A stretch of DNA of 34,023 bases from Tissierellia bacterium (GTDB taxonomy: Bacteria; Bacillota; Clostridia; Peptostreptococcales; Acidaminobacteraceae), in assembly GCA_012838225.1 (NCBI GenBank), contig DUPT01000001.1:1-34023 (forward strand), in the 5' to 3' direction. Position numbers and translations under genes: made by a program. Of this stretch, positions 22,802 to 31,801 are shown one piece after another. Each line of letters begins with the position of its first letter. The stretch's first letter is position 1. Below the pieces are notes generated by a model. That model saw nothing but the letters and a program-made list of their open reading frames with translations, did not search any database and was not told where the DNA came from.

Positions 22802-23669
22802 AATAGAGTTTTTATATCTGGATCTAACTAGCTGCGATAGATGTTTAGGTACTGAGAAAAATCTATCGCAAGCGATCGATCAAATGTCAGATTATGCGCA
22901 CAGCCAAGGACGCATCATCGAATTAGAGCCGATTGAGATCTCCTCAGCCGAGCTGGCGATCAAGCACCACTTTTACACTTCGCCCACGATCCGGATCGAT
23001 TCTCAGGATATTCAGGGTGATTTCTTAGAAAACGACTGCGCTTGTTGCGGTGATATCTGCGGCACAGAGGTTGATTGTCGGAGCTGGCACTATGAAGGCC
23101 AAGCCTATGATGTCCCGCCAATTGGTCTGATCACAAGTGCCATCAGACAAGCCATCGATCATAAGGTTCTCTTTCGACCAGCCAAGCCGGCCTATGTCCT
23201 ACCGGAAAACCTCGAGCGATACTTTTCTGCCCTAGCCAACAAGAAAGGAAAGACTATGAAACCAAAGGTTGCCTTCATCTGCGTTCACAATTCCTGCCGA
23301 TCCCAAATGGCCGAGGCACTGAGTAAGCTCTACGCCTCCGATGTCTATGAAGCCTACTCCGCCGGGACTGAGACCAAGCCTCAGATCAATCAGGATGCCG
23401 TTCGCATTATCAAGGATAAATACGGCATCGATATGAATGAGACCCAGCACTCCAAGCTGATCGATGAAATTCCAGAGGTCGATATCGTCGTCACCATGGG
23501 CTGCAATGTCATCTGTCCTTTTATGCCCTCACAGCACGAAGAGGACTGGGGGTTAGATGATCCGACCGGACAGCCCGATGAAGCGTTTCTAAAAACAGCG
23601 CAGATCATTGAGGATAAGGTGAAGGATCTGGCCAGACGGATCTCAGACAAAGAAATCGAGCTTTCCTAA
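22788..23669 (+). CDS. arsC: DUF2703 domain fused to thioredoxin-type arsenate reductase (ArsC)
   Basis: A 293-residue fusion. Residues 1-140 are a DUF2703-like thioredoxin-fold domain with CxxC at C16/C19 and a cysteine cluster (C84, C86, C87, C91, C97; core CACCGDICG). This family recurs in arsenic operons. Residues 157-293 are a low-molecular-weight-phosphatase-type ArsC with the P-loop C165-VHNSC-R171 and a TMGCNVICP segment carrying further redox cysteines. ArsC reduces arsenate to arsenite for Acr3 export. M157 has its own AAGGA six bases upstream, so a free 137-residue ArsC may also be made. ATG 22788 is the chosen start for the fusion; AGGTGA precedes it within acr3. Confidence 0.85.
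   Translation: MKPLKIEFLYLDLTSCDRCLGTEKNLSQAIDQMSDYAHSQGRIIELEPIEISSAELAIKHHFYTSPTIRIDSQDIQGDFLENDCACCGDICGTEVDCRSWHYEGQAYDVPPIGLITSAIRQAIDHKVLFRPAKPAYVLPENLERYFSALANKKGKTMKPKVAFICVHNSCRSQMAEALSKLYASDVYEAYSAGTETKPQINQDAVRIIKDKYGIDMNETQHSKLIDEIPEVDIVVTMGCNVICPFMPSQHEEDWGLDDPTGQPDEAFLKTAQIIEDKVKDLARRISDKEIELS
23244..23258 (+). promoter_or_regulatory. Internal ribosome-binding site and start for free ArsC
   Basis: AAAGGAA at 23244-23250 is followed, five bases later, by an in-frame ATG (23256-23258) exactly at the ArsC domain boundary. The 137-residue product from here matches the usual length of stand-alone ArsC (about 130). Confidence 0.6.
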
Positions 23670-23717
23670 CAGAAACGTGTTGAATCAACAATTATTAAAG
23701 GTTCTTTCTTTTTTGGG

Positions 23718-23738
23718 CAGCTTCGGCTGCTTTTTTTA
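23718..23738 (+). terminator. Terminator of the arsenic operon
   Basis: GCAGC, UUCG tetraloop, GCTGC (23718-23731), then seven T. Confidence 0.9.
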
Positions 23739-23783
23739 TTCTTATTACCGAAACATAATATAGGTAGAATGGCTCAAATCCGA

Positions 23784-23811
23784 TTGACAACGCCCGTCCA
23801 TATGTTACGGT
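23784..23811 (+). promoter_or_regulatory. Promoter of the PEPCK gene
   Basis: Consensus -35 TTGACA (23784-23789), 16-base spacer and a weak -10 TACGGT (23806-23811). The SD AAGGAGGGA follows shortly before ATG 23839. A strong -35 with a poor -10 hints at activation or repression control. Confidence 0.5.
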
Positions 23812-23838
23812 TAGATTAACACCAAGGAGGGAAGAAAC

Positions 23839-25635
23839 ATGACTAAACACGAAGGATTGCAAGCCTGGGTCAACGAGATCGAGAGCTTATGCAGGCCTGA
23901 CCAAGTCGTCTGGATCAACGGATCGCAGGAAGAAAACGATCAGTTACTTAAGGAGATGGTAGAATCTGGGGCTGCCATCGAACTCAACCAAGAGTATCAC
24001 CCCGGCTGTTACTTATTCCGAAGCGATGCCTCAGACGTTGCCCGGGTCGAGGATCGGACCTATATCGCATCTCGCAATCAAGAAGATGCCGGCCCGACCA
24101 ACAACTGGATCGACCCGGACGAACTCAAAGCGACCATGACCGACCTCTATGATGGCTGTATGAAGGGGCGCACCATGTATGTCATCCCGTTTTCGATGGG
24201 ACCGATCGACTCACCGCTGAGTAAGATCGGCGTCGAGATCACCGACAGCCCCTATGTCGTCGTCAATATGCGGATCATGACCCGTATGGGTAGCGCCGCC
24301 CTCGAAAAACTGGGAACCGATGGCGAGTTCATCCCGTGTCTCCACTCCGTCGGTGCACCGCTCGAAGAAGGCCAAGCCGATGTCCCGTGGCCGTGTGCTC
24401 CAATGGATGAAAAGTATATCTCTCACTTCCCGGAAGAACGCACCATCTGGAGCTATGGCTCAGGCTATGGCGGCAATGCTCTCCTAGGCAAGAAATGTTT
24501 GGCGCTTCGGATCGCATCAGCTCAAGCCCGAGATGAAGGCTGGCTGGCCGAGCATATGCTGATCCTCAAGCTGACCGATCCCCAAGGTGAAGTCAGCTAT
24601 GTGGCGGCGGCCTTCCCGAGTGCCTGTGGCAAAACCAACCTGGCTATGCTGGTGCCAACCATCCCCGGCTGGAAGGTCGAGACCGTCGGCGATGATATCG
24701 CCTGGATGCGCTTTGGTGAGGATGGCCGACTCTATGCCATCAATCCCGAAGCCGGCTTCTTCGGCGTGGCTCCGGGAACCTCGGAGGCCTCTAATCCCAA
24801 CGCCTTGGCCTCTTGTCGCAAAAACACCATCTTCACCAATGTCGCCATGACCAAGGGCAAGCGTGTCTGGTGGGAAGGCATCGGCGTACCGGTACCCGAC
24901 TACCTCGTCGATTGGCGAGGCAATGACTGGACACCAAAGAGCACTGAGAAAGCAGCTCATCCCAACTCCCGCTTCACCGCCCCGGCCTCTCAATGTCCCT
25001 CGATCGCACCCAATTGGGAGGATCCGCAGGGCGTGCCGATCGATGCCATCTTAGTCGGTGGTCGTCGTAAGACCACCATCCCGCTGATCCATGAGAGCTT
25101 TGATTGGAACCACGGCATCTTCTTAGGCTCGATCATGGGCTCAGAGATCACGGCCGCCGTCATCAGTGACAAGATCGGCCAGGTCCGACGTGACCCCTTT
25201 GCCATGCTTCCCTTTATCGGCTACCACGTGGGCGACTACCTGCAGCACTGGCTCGACATCGGTCAGACCGAGGGCGCCAAGCTCCCTAAGCTGTTCTATG
25301 TCAACTGGTTCCGCCGCGGCGCCGACAACCACTTCCTCTGGCCTGGCTTTGGCGATAACAGCCGCGTCCTCAAGTGGGTCCACCAACGAGTCAAGGGTCA
25401 GATCGGAGCCGATGAAACACCGATCGGTCTGATGCCAAAAGACGGCGACATCGACCTGAGCGGACTGGAAGTCCCGGACGAAGACATGGCTGATCTACTG
25501 GCAGTACCGGTCGATGAGTGGCTGGCAGAAGTCGAATCGATCAAACAACACTATCAAAGCTACGGAGAAAAAATGCCACAAGAGCTGTGGCAAGAGCTCG
25601 CGGGTCTAGAAGACAGACTCAAACAAGCAAAATAG
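23839..25635 (+). CDS. pckG: Phosphoenolpyruvate carboxykinase (GTP)
   Basis: A 598-residue cytoplasmic enzyme interconverting oxaloacetate plus GTP with PEP, CO2 and GDP. The length and motifs match the GTP-dependent family rather than the ATP form. The kinase P-loop is FPSACGKTN (259-267) with the GTP-type reactive Cys C263. GDDIAWM (284-290) supplies metal ligands, and [24 protein letters not shown]... covers the substrate region (starts about 184). The C-terminal half has FYVNWFRRG and [15 protein letters not shown]. It is a single-gene unit with its own promoter and terminator. In anaerobes it can run toward oxaloacetate (PEP carboxylation) or gluconeogenesis; direction cannot be read here. 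Confidence 0.97.
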   Translation: MTKHEGLQAWVNEIESLCRPDQVVWINGSQEENDQLLKEMVESGAAIELNQEYHPGCYLFRSDASDVARVEDRTYIASRNQEDAGPTNNWIDPDELKATMTDLYDGCMKGRTMYVIPFSMGPIDSPLSKIGVEITDSPYVVVNMRIMTRMGSAALEKLGTDGEFIPCLHSVGAPLEEGQADVPWPCAPMDEKYISHFPEERTIWSYGSGYGGNALLGKKCLALRIASAQARDEGWLAEHMLILKLTDPQGEVSYVAAAFPSACGKTNLAMLVPTIPGWKVETVGDDIAWMRFGEDGRLYAINPEAGFFGVAPGTSEASNPNALASCRKNTIFTNVAMTKGKRVWWEGIGVPVPDYLVDWRGNDWTPKSTEKAAHPNSRFTAPASQCPSIAPNWEDPQGVPIDAILVGGRRKTTIPLIHESFDWNHGIFLGSIMGSEITAAVISDKIGQVRRDPFAMLPFIGYHVGDYLQHWLDIGQTEGAKLPKLFYVNWFRRGADNHFLWPGFGDNSRVLKWVHQRVKGQIGADETPIGLMPKDGDIDLSGLEVPDEDMADLLAVPVDEWLAEVESIKQHYQSYGEKMPQELWQELAGLEDRLKQAK

Positions 25636-25648
25636 ATAGACAAATGAT

Positions 25649-25679
25649 ACTCCCTCGGCCAAACGCTGAGGGAGTTTTA
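25649..25679 (+). terminator. Terminator of the PEPCK gene
   Basis: ACTCCCTC (25649-25656) pairs with GAGGGAGT (25668-25675), followed by a short T run. It sits between convergent genes. Confidence 0.75.
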
Positions 25680-25689
25680 CATTCAGTGA

Positions 25690-26331
25690 TTAACGACCTT
25701 GGCGATTTCTACCACCCATTGGACCAAGCTGACTTCCCAGATGATCACATACTCCGTCGCCATCCTCATCGATATACTGAGCTTGATTCAAAGAGCCTTT
25801 AACGCCACCGCCGCCCTTTGCTTCACTGTTCTTACCAAACCGGCCAGAGCCACCCAGTCCGAGACCAGCTTGAGGATTCGTGAAGGCTTTCAGATGATTC
25901 TCTGAACCCTTTAGTAGGTTGGTGAACATTCTGGTGACATCTGCTGGCAGACCCATATCGATCAGTTCTTGATATTGTTTAATGTCGGTTTCTTCGATAT
26001 CGATTGCCATGGCGATACTGTCTTCTATTGAGCCGGGTGCTGTAATCTGTTCGGTTGGTTGAATCAGCTCGATCTCATAGCGCTCCGCGATCCGCTCAAT
26101 CGCCGCGACATGCTTTTGCTCCGCCTTGACAATGCGACTAAAGGGTAGGATGTTCCCATAAGTATCGAGCACCGCTTGATAGCTATCTCTGGCAGTATAT
26201 TCGTCATTTAACGCGTCTTGTAGAATATTTTTCAAGTCTGGTTCCGGGGACTCAGCATAGCTAAGCGGGAGTGAGCCTAGTACCAGTGTCCCAAGTAAGA
26301 GTGTCAAGATGATCAGCTTTCTTGTTTTCAT
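25690..26331 (-). CDS. Secreted DUF2202 ferritin-like protein with DxDGDGxCD tail
   Basis: A 213-residue exported protein. The signal peptide has basic MKTRK, a hydrophobic core and likely cleavage after SYA (residue 26). The ferritin-like DUF2202 helical bundle (about 33-152) shows acidic/His pairs expected for a di-iron site: LNDEYTARDSY, KAEQKHVAAI, AIDIEETDIKQY and GSENHLKAF. A Gly-rich spacer (G-x-G, GGGG) leads to YIDEDGDGVCDH. That is a Ca-loop-like motif shared by other exported clostridial and archaeal proteins. It ends in an Arg/Gly tail. The function is unknown; metal or oxidative stress is a guess. AAGGA lies about nine bases before the ATG. Confidence 0.85.
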   Translation of the reverse strand: MKTRKLIILTLLLGTLVLGSLPLSYAESPEPDLKNILQDALNDEYTARDSYQAVLDTYGNILPFSRIVKAEQKHVAAIERIAERYEIELIQPTEQITAPGSIEDSIAMAIDIEETDIKQYQELIDMGLPADVTRMFTNLLKGSENHLKAFTNPQAGLGLGGSGRFGKNSEAKGGGGVKGSLNQAQYIDEDGDGVCDHLGSQLGPMGGRNRQGR

Positions 26332-26436
26332 GATTTATTTTCCTTTCATGCGGGTTGCCCCATTCGTCTAACAGTGTTTTCTTTTGCTGTTAGCATATAA
26401 GCAAAAAATGGCAAACCCGTGGCTAAAATAAACATT

Positions 26437-26471
26437 AAAAAAAACTGCCCATTTGATAGTACAACGGGCAG
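26437..26471 (-). terminator. Terminator of the glp-pepF-AKR-kinase operon
   Basis: Minus-strand CTGCCC (26466-26471) pairs with GGGCAG (26445-26450), then eight T (A run 26437-26444). It lies 15 bases past the last stop codon. Confidence 0.9.
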
Positions 26472-26486
26472 AGAAAATCAAGAGCC

Positions 26487-27464
26487 TTAGATATATTCCG
26501 CCAGACACGATTGCATGAATTCGATGTCAAGATAGCGCTGAAGCTTCTCATACTGCAGGGACTCCAGCTCATGAGCGCCTGGTTTGGCATGGTCATAATA
26601 ATATCTGGCCAGTGAGCTAAATAGCTCAAATAAGTAATACGGCATATAGGCGTTGACCCGTTCTCTGAGGCTCGACTTCTCCAGTCCCATGGTAGTCTCC
26701 CAGCGGAAATAAAAATCCTCCCGATCGATCGCCCGCAGGATCACATCGGCCTCCATCAGGCTGGTGGTCCGGGCTAGAAAGCGCGTGATGTCGATGGCGG
26801 CATCACCCAGATAGGCCCCCTCCCAGTTATAAAGATAACCGGGACTTTGCATTGTGAAATCTTCCATCTCAAACGGTCCATGACAAATGACCGGCTCGAC
26901 GCCTTGAAAGGTCCGTCTTTTCCTGTCTAAATGCTCCTCAGCCCATTCGGTGAAGCCATCAAAGAAATACAGATGATCCACCTGAAACACCCCGGAGGAC
27001 AGGGCGTCCTTTAGGTTGTCTTTTCCGCGTATGAGACAAAGACCGAGTGGATCATCCAGCCTGGGTAGCTCCAGCTCTGCTCCATGACGATGGATCGAAC
27101 CAAAGATCTGAGCCACTTTTAAATAATCAGCCGTATAGTCCAGTTCTTCGTCTGGGATATACTCCATCAATAAGACGTCTCGATCAAAGCCTTCGGGCAC
27201 ATGATCATAATGATAAGCATTGGGTGTATGGGAACAATCATCGAGATAGCGCAGCACCTTATACTCATTGCCTAGTCCTGAGTCGACAGAGGCTTTCGCG
27301 GCGACCTTAAGCAGATATGGCTCGGAGGCCAGATCCTTTAGCAGATAGAAATAAAAGTCGCCGCTGGTCTTCAGATAGACCAGCTCCATCGTTCCGGAAA
27401 ACCGAAAGGCATCGTTTTCAGTCAGATAGCGTTTGATCTCCGGCATCAAGGTGCGGTGCTGCAT
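26487..27464 (-). CDS. APH/choline-kinase-fold protein with degenerate active site
   Basis: A 325-residue protein with the aminoglycoside/choline kinase fold. The N-lobe has YLLKVAAKA (K53 at the ATP lysine) and a following Glu (E67). VLLMEYIPDEEL forms the hinge. The catalytic segment is ICHGPFEMEDF, where families have HGDxxxxN: the Asp is Pro (P197) and the Asn is Asp (D202). The metal-binding Asp of the 'DWE' element is Asn (N213-W214-E215). Three key positions are changed, so it may be a pseudokinase or use altered chemistry. It is the last gene of the long operon, 13 bases after the AKR gene, with AGAGG six bases before ATG 27464. Confidence 0.75.
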   Translation of the reverse strand: MQHRTLMPEIKRYLTENDAFRFSGTMELVYLKTSGDFYFYLLKDLASEPYLLKVAAKASVDSGLGNEYKVLRYLDDCSHTPNAYHYDHVPEGFDRDVLLMEYIPDEELDYTADYLKVAQIFGSIHRHGAELELPRLDDPLGLCLIRGKDNLKDALSSGVFQVDHLYFFDGFTEWAEEHLDRKRRTFQGVEPVICHGPFEMEDFTMQSPGYLYNWEGAYLGDAAIDITRFLARTTSLMEADVILRAIDREDFYFRWETTMGLEKSSLRERVNAYMPYYLFELFSSLARYYYDHAKPGAHELESLQYEKLQRYLDIEFMQSCLAEYI

Positions 27465-27477
27465 GGGCGCCTCTTTC

Positions 27478-28488
27478 CTAGTCCAGTACCGCCGAAGCTT
27501 GTTTTAGCATATCGCGGATCGGCAGATGATAGGGACAGCGTGATTCACACAGTCCGCAATCAATGCAGTCCTCGGCCTTTTTCTCAAATCCAGCATATCT
27601 CTCTTTGACCCAGTCCTTCAGGTTGTAGCGAGTGTAGTAGCCCTCCATTAAGAAGACCATGGGAATATCGATCCCGACTGCACAGGGTAAACAGTAACGA
27701 CAACGGCGGCAGAAGTGACTACCTAAACTATCGGCCTCGGCCTGCATGGTCGCCTGTTCTTCCTTTGATAAGGGCGTTAGCGGTGAGGCAGCCAGAACAT
27801 TTTGTTCTAGTTGTTCGATACTATCGACCCCCGGAATGACAACCGAGACAGCTTCGTTGTGTAGGATGGTCCGGAGGGAAAGCTCCTTATGATCGATCGC
27901 ACCACCGGCAAAGGGCTTCATGACAATAAAGCCGATCCCCTTGTCGTGGGCTTTTTTAAACCAGTCTTCACCTTGGCGCTCCATGGGATTGTAGGGGAAC
28001 TGGATGGTCTCAAAATGACCATCCTCAACAAAGCGTTTGAGCAGATCGACGCTGTGGGTACTGATCCCGATGTGGCGGATCACACCCTCAGCCTGTTTCT
28101 CCTTGATCGCCTGATATGCCCCGTCCTCACCCATCAGCGTTTCATAATCCGAAAAGTTAGCTACATTATGAAACTGATACAGATCGATATAATCGGTGCC
28201 TAAATCACTCAGACTGATGGCCAGTTCTTTTAAAACACCCTCACGCGTTCGCTGCATGCTTTTGGTGGCCAGGATGAAATTGTCTCGTCCTAACGCCTTT
28301 AGGCCATGACCGATATAGGCTTCACTGACGGTATAGCCCCGGGCGGTGTCAATGAAGTTGGCCCCTAATTCAAGGGCCCGGGCCATGATGGCTTTGGTGC
28401 CCTCGGCATCGATTCGCTGAAACGGGATCCCTCCCAGCCCGACCGGTGGGACAAGTAGACCGGTCTTACCTAATGGTCGTTTAATCAT
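27478..28488 (-). CDS. Aldo/keto reductase with C-terminal 4Fe-4S domain
   Basis: A 336-residue protein. The AKR barrel shows VGLGGIPFQRI, FIDTARGYTVSEAYIGHGL, LATKSMQR and YIDLYQFHN. The Fe-S tail has CRRCRYCLPCAVGIDIP and CIDCGLCESRCPYHLP, which fits two 4Fe-4S clusters. The ferredoxin-type tail suggests electron exchange with an anaerobic redox partner. ATG 28488 is preceded by AAGGAGA at four bases. The start lies inside the end of pepF (8-base overlap), so the longer open frame to 28590 is not used. Its product may handle aldehydes or hydroxyacetone-type carbonyls from glycerol metabolism; that is context inference. Confidence 0.9.
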   Translation of the reverse strand: MIKRPLGKTGLLVPPVGLGGIPFQRIDAEGTKAIMARALELGANFIDTARGYTVSEAYIGHGLKALGRDNFILATKSMQRTREGVLKELAISLSDLGTDYIDLYQFHNVANFSDYETLMGEDGAYQAIKEKQAEGVIRHIGISTHSVDLLKRFVEDGHFETIQFPYNPMERQGEDWFKKAHDKGIGFIVMKPFAGGAIDHKELSLRTILHNEAVSVVIPGVDSIEQLEQNVLAASPLTPLSKEEQATMQAEADSLGSHFCRRCRYCLPCAVGIDIPMVFLMEGYYTRYNLKDWVKERYAGFEKKAEDCIDCGLCESRCPYHLPIRDMLKQASAVLD

Positions 28489-30262
28489 TTTTGTCTCCTT
28501 GGACCAGCTCCTCGGTCCGCTCGATAAACTCATCGATCTGACCCTTGATGACTTCAAGTGATTGTTTAAAGAAGGCACTGTCACGAACATCGATGCCCAT
28601 GGTAGCGGCTACGTCTGGGATCGACATCTGACCGGTCAGTCTCAAGAATTCATCGTATTTTGGCATAAACGCCTCACCCTCGGCTTGGTAGCGAGCAATA
28701 AAGCCATTGGCCATCAACAGCCCAAAGGCATAGGGGAAGTTATAGAAGCTTCGGCCGGCTGAGTAGTAGTGCGGTTTATTGATCCACATATAGGGATGTA
28801 GGATCTCAGGATCAAGGCCATCACCATAGGCTTTCTTCTGGGCTTCAAGCATCATTTCCTTTAGCTCATCCGCCTGAAGGGTGCGGGTTTTCCGCTTTTC
28901 GAACAGGTCGGTCTCAAACAGGTAGCGCGAATAGATATCGGTGATCACCTGATTGGCTCCGCTGATCGAATCCTCCAAAATGGCCAGTGCGTCATCGGCC
29001 GACACATCCTTTAGGGCTTCTTGGACGATGAGACTTTCATTAAAAATCGACGCAGTCTCAGCAATCGGCATGGGATAGCCGGCGTTTAGGATCGATTCAT
29101 CCTTGAGATTTAGTCCATGGTAGCCATGGCCCAACTCATGCGCCAGGGTCGTCATATTCGAGAACGATCCATTAAAGTTACTCATGATCCGGCTCTGACC
29201 GATCACATGCAGGTTGGAGCAGAAGGCCCCGCCCCGCTTACCGGCTCTTGGTTCGATATCGAGCCAGTCCTTATCATAGGCTAACTGAACATAATCAGAT
29301 AGTCGGGGACTGACCTTCTTAAAGGTGTCGATAATAAACTCCATCGCCTCGGGATAGCTATAGGTCAACTGACTCTTACCGACGGGAGCAAATAGTTCAT
29401 AGAAGGGCAGACCCTTATCATAGCCTAGGATCTCAGCTTTTCGTTTGAGGTATCGTCTAAAGTGCGGCAGGTAGGCTTCGATCGCCTCCATTAATGCATC
29501 AAGTGTTTGTTGGTCCATCCGAGAATCCTCGATCGTTTCCTCTAATGGGCTCTCAAATCCGATCATCTCAGCCACCGTGATGACCTCACCCTTGATGGCA
29601 TTGAGTGCTGCGGCGGATGATTTTTCAATCCTCGGATAAGCCGCGATCTCGGCTTCAAAGCCAGCCTTTCGAGTAGCCGGATCCCCCGAGTAGGCCAGGT
29701 TTCTTACGGCCGGCAGTGGCAAGGTCTTGGTTTCACCCTCGAGATCGACATCGATTAAAAGATTGGACATGATATCACCCTGAAGGGTAGAAAAAGCGAC
29801 CGATCCGGTATTTCTTAGCTTAGCTAACAGGATCTCTTCCTTTTCACTCAGTAGCCGGTTGGCCTTGGTCTGGAGTTCTTTTAAAAAGAAGAGATGTTCC
29901 TTGATAAGAGCTGACTCCTTGGCCAATGCCTCGAGGTCGAGGTCCTTTAAAAACAATTTAAATCGGGTGTCGATGATCGCCTGCTCACCGGCAAAAGCAC
30001 GTAATCGGTTCAGGCCATCAGCCGCTCCCTTATGATCGGATTCAACCGATTGAGTCAGACTAAAAAATGATCCTAAGCGAGATGACAGGCGTCTAAGCTC
30101 CTGCAGATCTCGAATGGTCTGCTCTAAGTATTCCTTTGGCTGACTGATCTCAGCACTGCTTTCTTCTACCAGCTCGTTTAAAAGCTGCTTCAGCTTATTG
30201 AAATCGTTCTCCAGAGTCGGGTCGTCAAATGATTGGTACAGGTCGGTCAAATTCCAGCGCAT
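28481..30262 (-). CDS. pepF: Oligoendopeptidase F (M3B metallopeptidase)
   Basis: A 593-residue cytoplasmic zinc peptidase that cleaves short peptides. The HExxH site is H375-E376-L-G-H379 in TTLAHELGHGYHG. The third ligand Glu follows in PIAETASIFNE, and the C-terminal HPYMWINKPHYYSAGRSFYNFPYAFG provides the conserved substrate Tyr/His residues. The length is standard for PepF. The ATG at 30262 starts one base after the DUF1667 stop. AAAGGACC lies close upstream. It is part of the glp operon, an uncommon position for pepF. Confidence 0.95.
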   Translation of the reverse strand: MRWNLTDLYQSFDDPTLENDFNKLKQLLNELVEESSAEISQPKEYLEQTIRDLQELRRLSSRLGSFFSLTQSVESDHKGAADGLNRLRAFAGEQAIIDTRFKLFLKDLDLEALAKESALIKEHLFFLKELQTKANRLLSEKEEILLAKLRNTGSVAFSTLQGDIMSNLLIDVDLEGETKTLPLPAVRNLAYSGDPATRKAGFEAEIAAYPRIEKSSAAALNAIKGEVITVAEMIGFESPLEETIEDSRMDQQTLDALMEAIEAYLPHFRRYLKRKAEILGYDKGLPFYELFAPVGKSQLTYSYPEAMEFIIDTFKKVSPRLSDYVQLAYDKDWLDIEPRAGKRGGAFCSNLHVIGQSRIMSNFNGSFSNMTTLAHELGHGYHGLNLKDESILNAGYPMPIAETASIFNESLIVQEALKDVSADDALAILEDSISGANQVITDIYSRYLFETDLFEKRKTRTLQADELKEMMLEAQKKAYGDGLDPEILHPYMWINKPHYYSAGRSFYNFPYAFGLLMANGFIARYQAEGEAFMPKYDEFLRLTGQMSIPDVAATMGIDVRDSAFFKQSLEVIKGQIDEFIERTEELVQGDKND

Positions 30263-30263
30263 G

Positions 30264-30602
30264 CTAGGTCCTTTCTATTGTGCGGGTCGCAGTGATCGTC
30301 ATTTTGTCGTCTTGATATAATATATCGCCCAAGCGGATCGGAGCAGACAGCTTCAGGCTCCCACTCACCTGTTTCAGATGATCCAGGTCGGCTTTTCGCA
30401 TGGTGCTTGTTTTATAGCTGATCACCGGTAATTCGCCGCCTTGAAGGCGGATATTTCCAGTGTAGACCCGTTTCGGGTCAGTGATCTCATCGAGGGCGTA
30501 TTGCTTCCCTCTAGGACATAGGTGTCCCGTGATCTTAATCGATTCTTCTTGTTTTATTTTTAGTTCACACCCCATGGGGCAGATAATACAGATGAGCTTC
30601 AT
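30264..30602 (-). CDS. DUF1667 domain protein, redox partner of the glp dehydrogenase
   Basis: A 112-residue cysteine-rich protein. It has a CIICPMGCEL motif near the start and GHLCPRGKQYALDEITDPKRV after it, the DUF1667 hallmark. The protein is normally encoded next to the FAD/NAD oxidoreductase of the glycerol-3-phosphate dehydrogenase set. The Cys pattern suggests Fe-S or metal binding, perhaps as a small electron-transfer subunit; the function is not proven. The start overlaps the preceding gene stop by four bases (ATGA). Confidence 0.9.
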   Translation of the reverse strand: MKLICIICPMGCELKIKQEESIKITGHLCPRGKQYALDEITDPKRVYTGNIRLQGGELPVISYKTSTMRKADLDHLKQVSGSLKLSAPIRLGDILYQDDKMTITATRTIERT

Positions 30603-31801
30603 GGCTTAATCTCCACGGTGATATCTCCCTCTAGCTTGATCCCCTCCGGTATTTTCAAGCGATACAGCTGAGATGGGATCAGGATGGGCACCTTCTTCTC
30701 CAGGATTAGTGTGTCGCCCTGAAACAGCTGGATCGTCGCCTTTCTCAGGCTCTTTTTTGAGCGGAGATAGACTTCGAACAGACTGTGTCCTACATAGCGC
30801 TGCGGGATCAGGCTAAGCACCTCTTGGCCCTGGATTACTTTATAGCGCTCTGTCTTCGTTAGACCAACCAGATAGTGCTTGGCTCCCCTCGCGGCTAAAC
30901 GGGCCTCCTCTGAGACATCGTCGACGATGTCATGGACGTGGAGCACATTGCCACAGGCAAAAAAGCCCGTCTGGAGACTCTCTCGGTCCTCATCTACGAC
31001 AATTTTACCTGATCCATCGATTGGTAGGAATGATTGGACCAGATCATTTTCTGGGATCAAGCCAACGCTTAGCAAAAGCATATCACACTCGATCAGTCTT
31101 TCCTCTGCGGTGACCAAGTCCTCAATGATAACACCTTCTAGGTGTTCTCGGCCTAAGACTTGTTTGATCCGGGTGTTAAGAAATAGCGGGATGTCGAAGT
31201 CGTTTAGGCACTGGGCAATATTTCGCTGCAGTCCACTCGAGACAGGATTGATCTCCACCACTCCCTTTACCTCGACCCCCTCCAGACTTAAGCGCCGGGC
31301 CATGATCAGGCCGATATCACCTGAACCATAGATCAGGGCAGTTTTTCCAAGCTTTAGTCCCTCAAGATTGATCATCTTTTGGGCTGCACCGGCCAGATAC
31401 ATGCCGGAGGGTCTCTCGCCTAAGAGGGAAATCGCTCCGGCAGTCCGTTCCCGGCAGCCCATCGCCAATATAACAGCCTCCGCCTCCAGCTCGATCAGCT
31501 CCGCATGGCGTAGCACCGTCAGCTGTTTGTTGGGCCGAAGTGCAACGACACTGGCCGAGGTCCAGATCTCGATCGGGGCCTGCTTGATTTCCTCAATAAA
31601 ACGGGCGGCATACTCCGGTCCGGTCAATTCCTCTCCAAACTCATGGATACCAAAACCCGAATGGATGCATTGATTTAAGATCCCACCTAAATCAGCCTCT
31701 CGCTCAACCACCAGAATATCATCGATCCCTAAGCGGTTGGCCTCAAGGGCGGCACTCAGCCCCGCCGGACCGCCTCCGATAATAACCAACCGGCGCTTCA
31801 T
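30599..31801 (-). CDS. NAD(P)/FAD-dependent oxidoreductase of the glp operon
   Basis: A 400-residue two-dinucleotide-domain flavoprotein. The FAD site is VIIGGGPAGLSAALEANRLG at the N-terminus. The second nucleotide site is ALIYGSGDIGLIMARRLSLEG at about 155-175. GFFACGNVLHVHDIVDDVSEEARLAARGA near residue 295 is the FAD-contacting end. The family sits between the type-2 dehydrogenase and DUF1667 in many Bacillota and is thought to pass electrons on from glycerol-3-phosphate oxidation. Overlap of four bases with the upstream gene. Confidence 0.9.
   Translation of the reverse strand: MKRRLVIIGGGPAGLSAALEANRLGIDDILVVEREADLGGILNQCIHSGFGIHEFGEELTGPEYAARFIEEIKQAPIEIWTSASVVALRPNKQLTVLRHAELIELEAEAVILAMGCRERTAGAISLLGERPSGMYLAGAAQKMINLEGLKLGKTALIYGSGDIGLIMARRLSLEGVEVKGVVEINPVSSGLQRNIAQCLNDFDIPLFLNTRIKQVLGREHLEGVIIEDLVTAEERLIECDMLLLSVGLIPENDLVQSFLPIDGSGKIVVDEDRESLQTGFFACGNVLHVHDIVDDVSEEARLAARGAKHYLVGLTKTERYKVIQGQEVLSLIPQRYVGHSLFEVYLRSKKSLRKATIQLFQGDTLILEKKVPILIPSQLYRLKIPEGIKLEGDITVEIKP

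Noticed and set aside
28489-28590. Longer N-terminus for the second aldo/keto reductase
   Set aside because: It lies wholly inside pepF; the AKR fold starts at ATG 28488, which has a strong SD.
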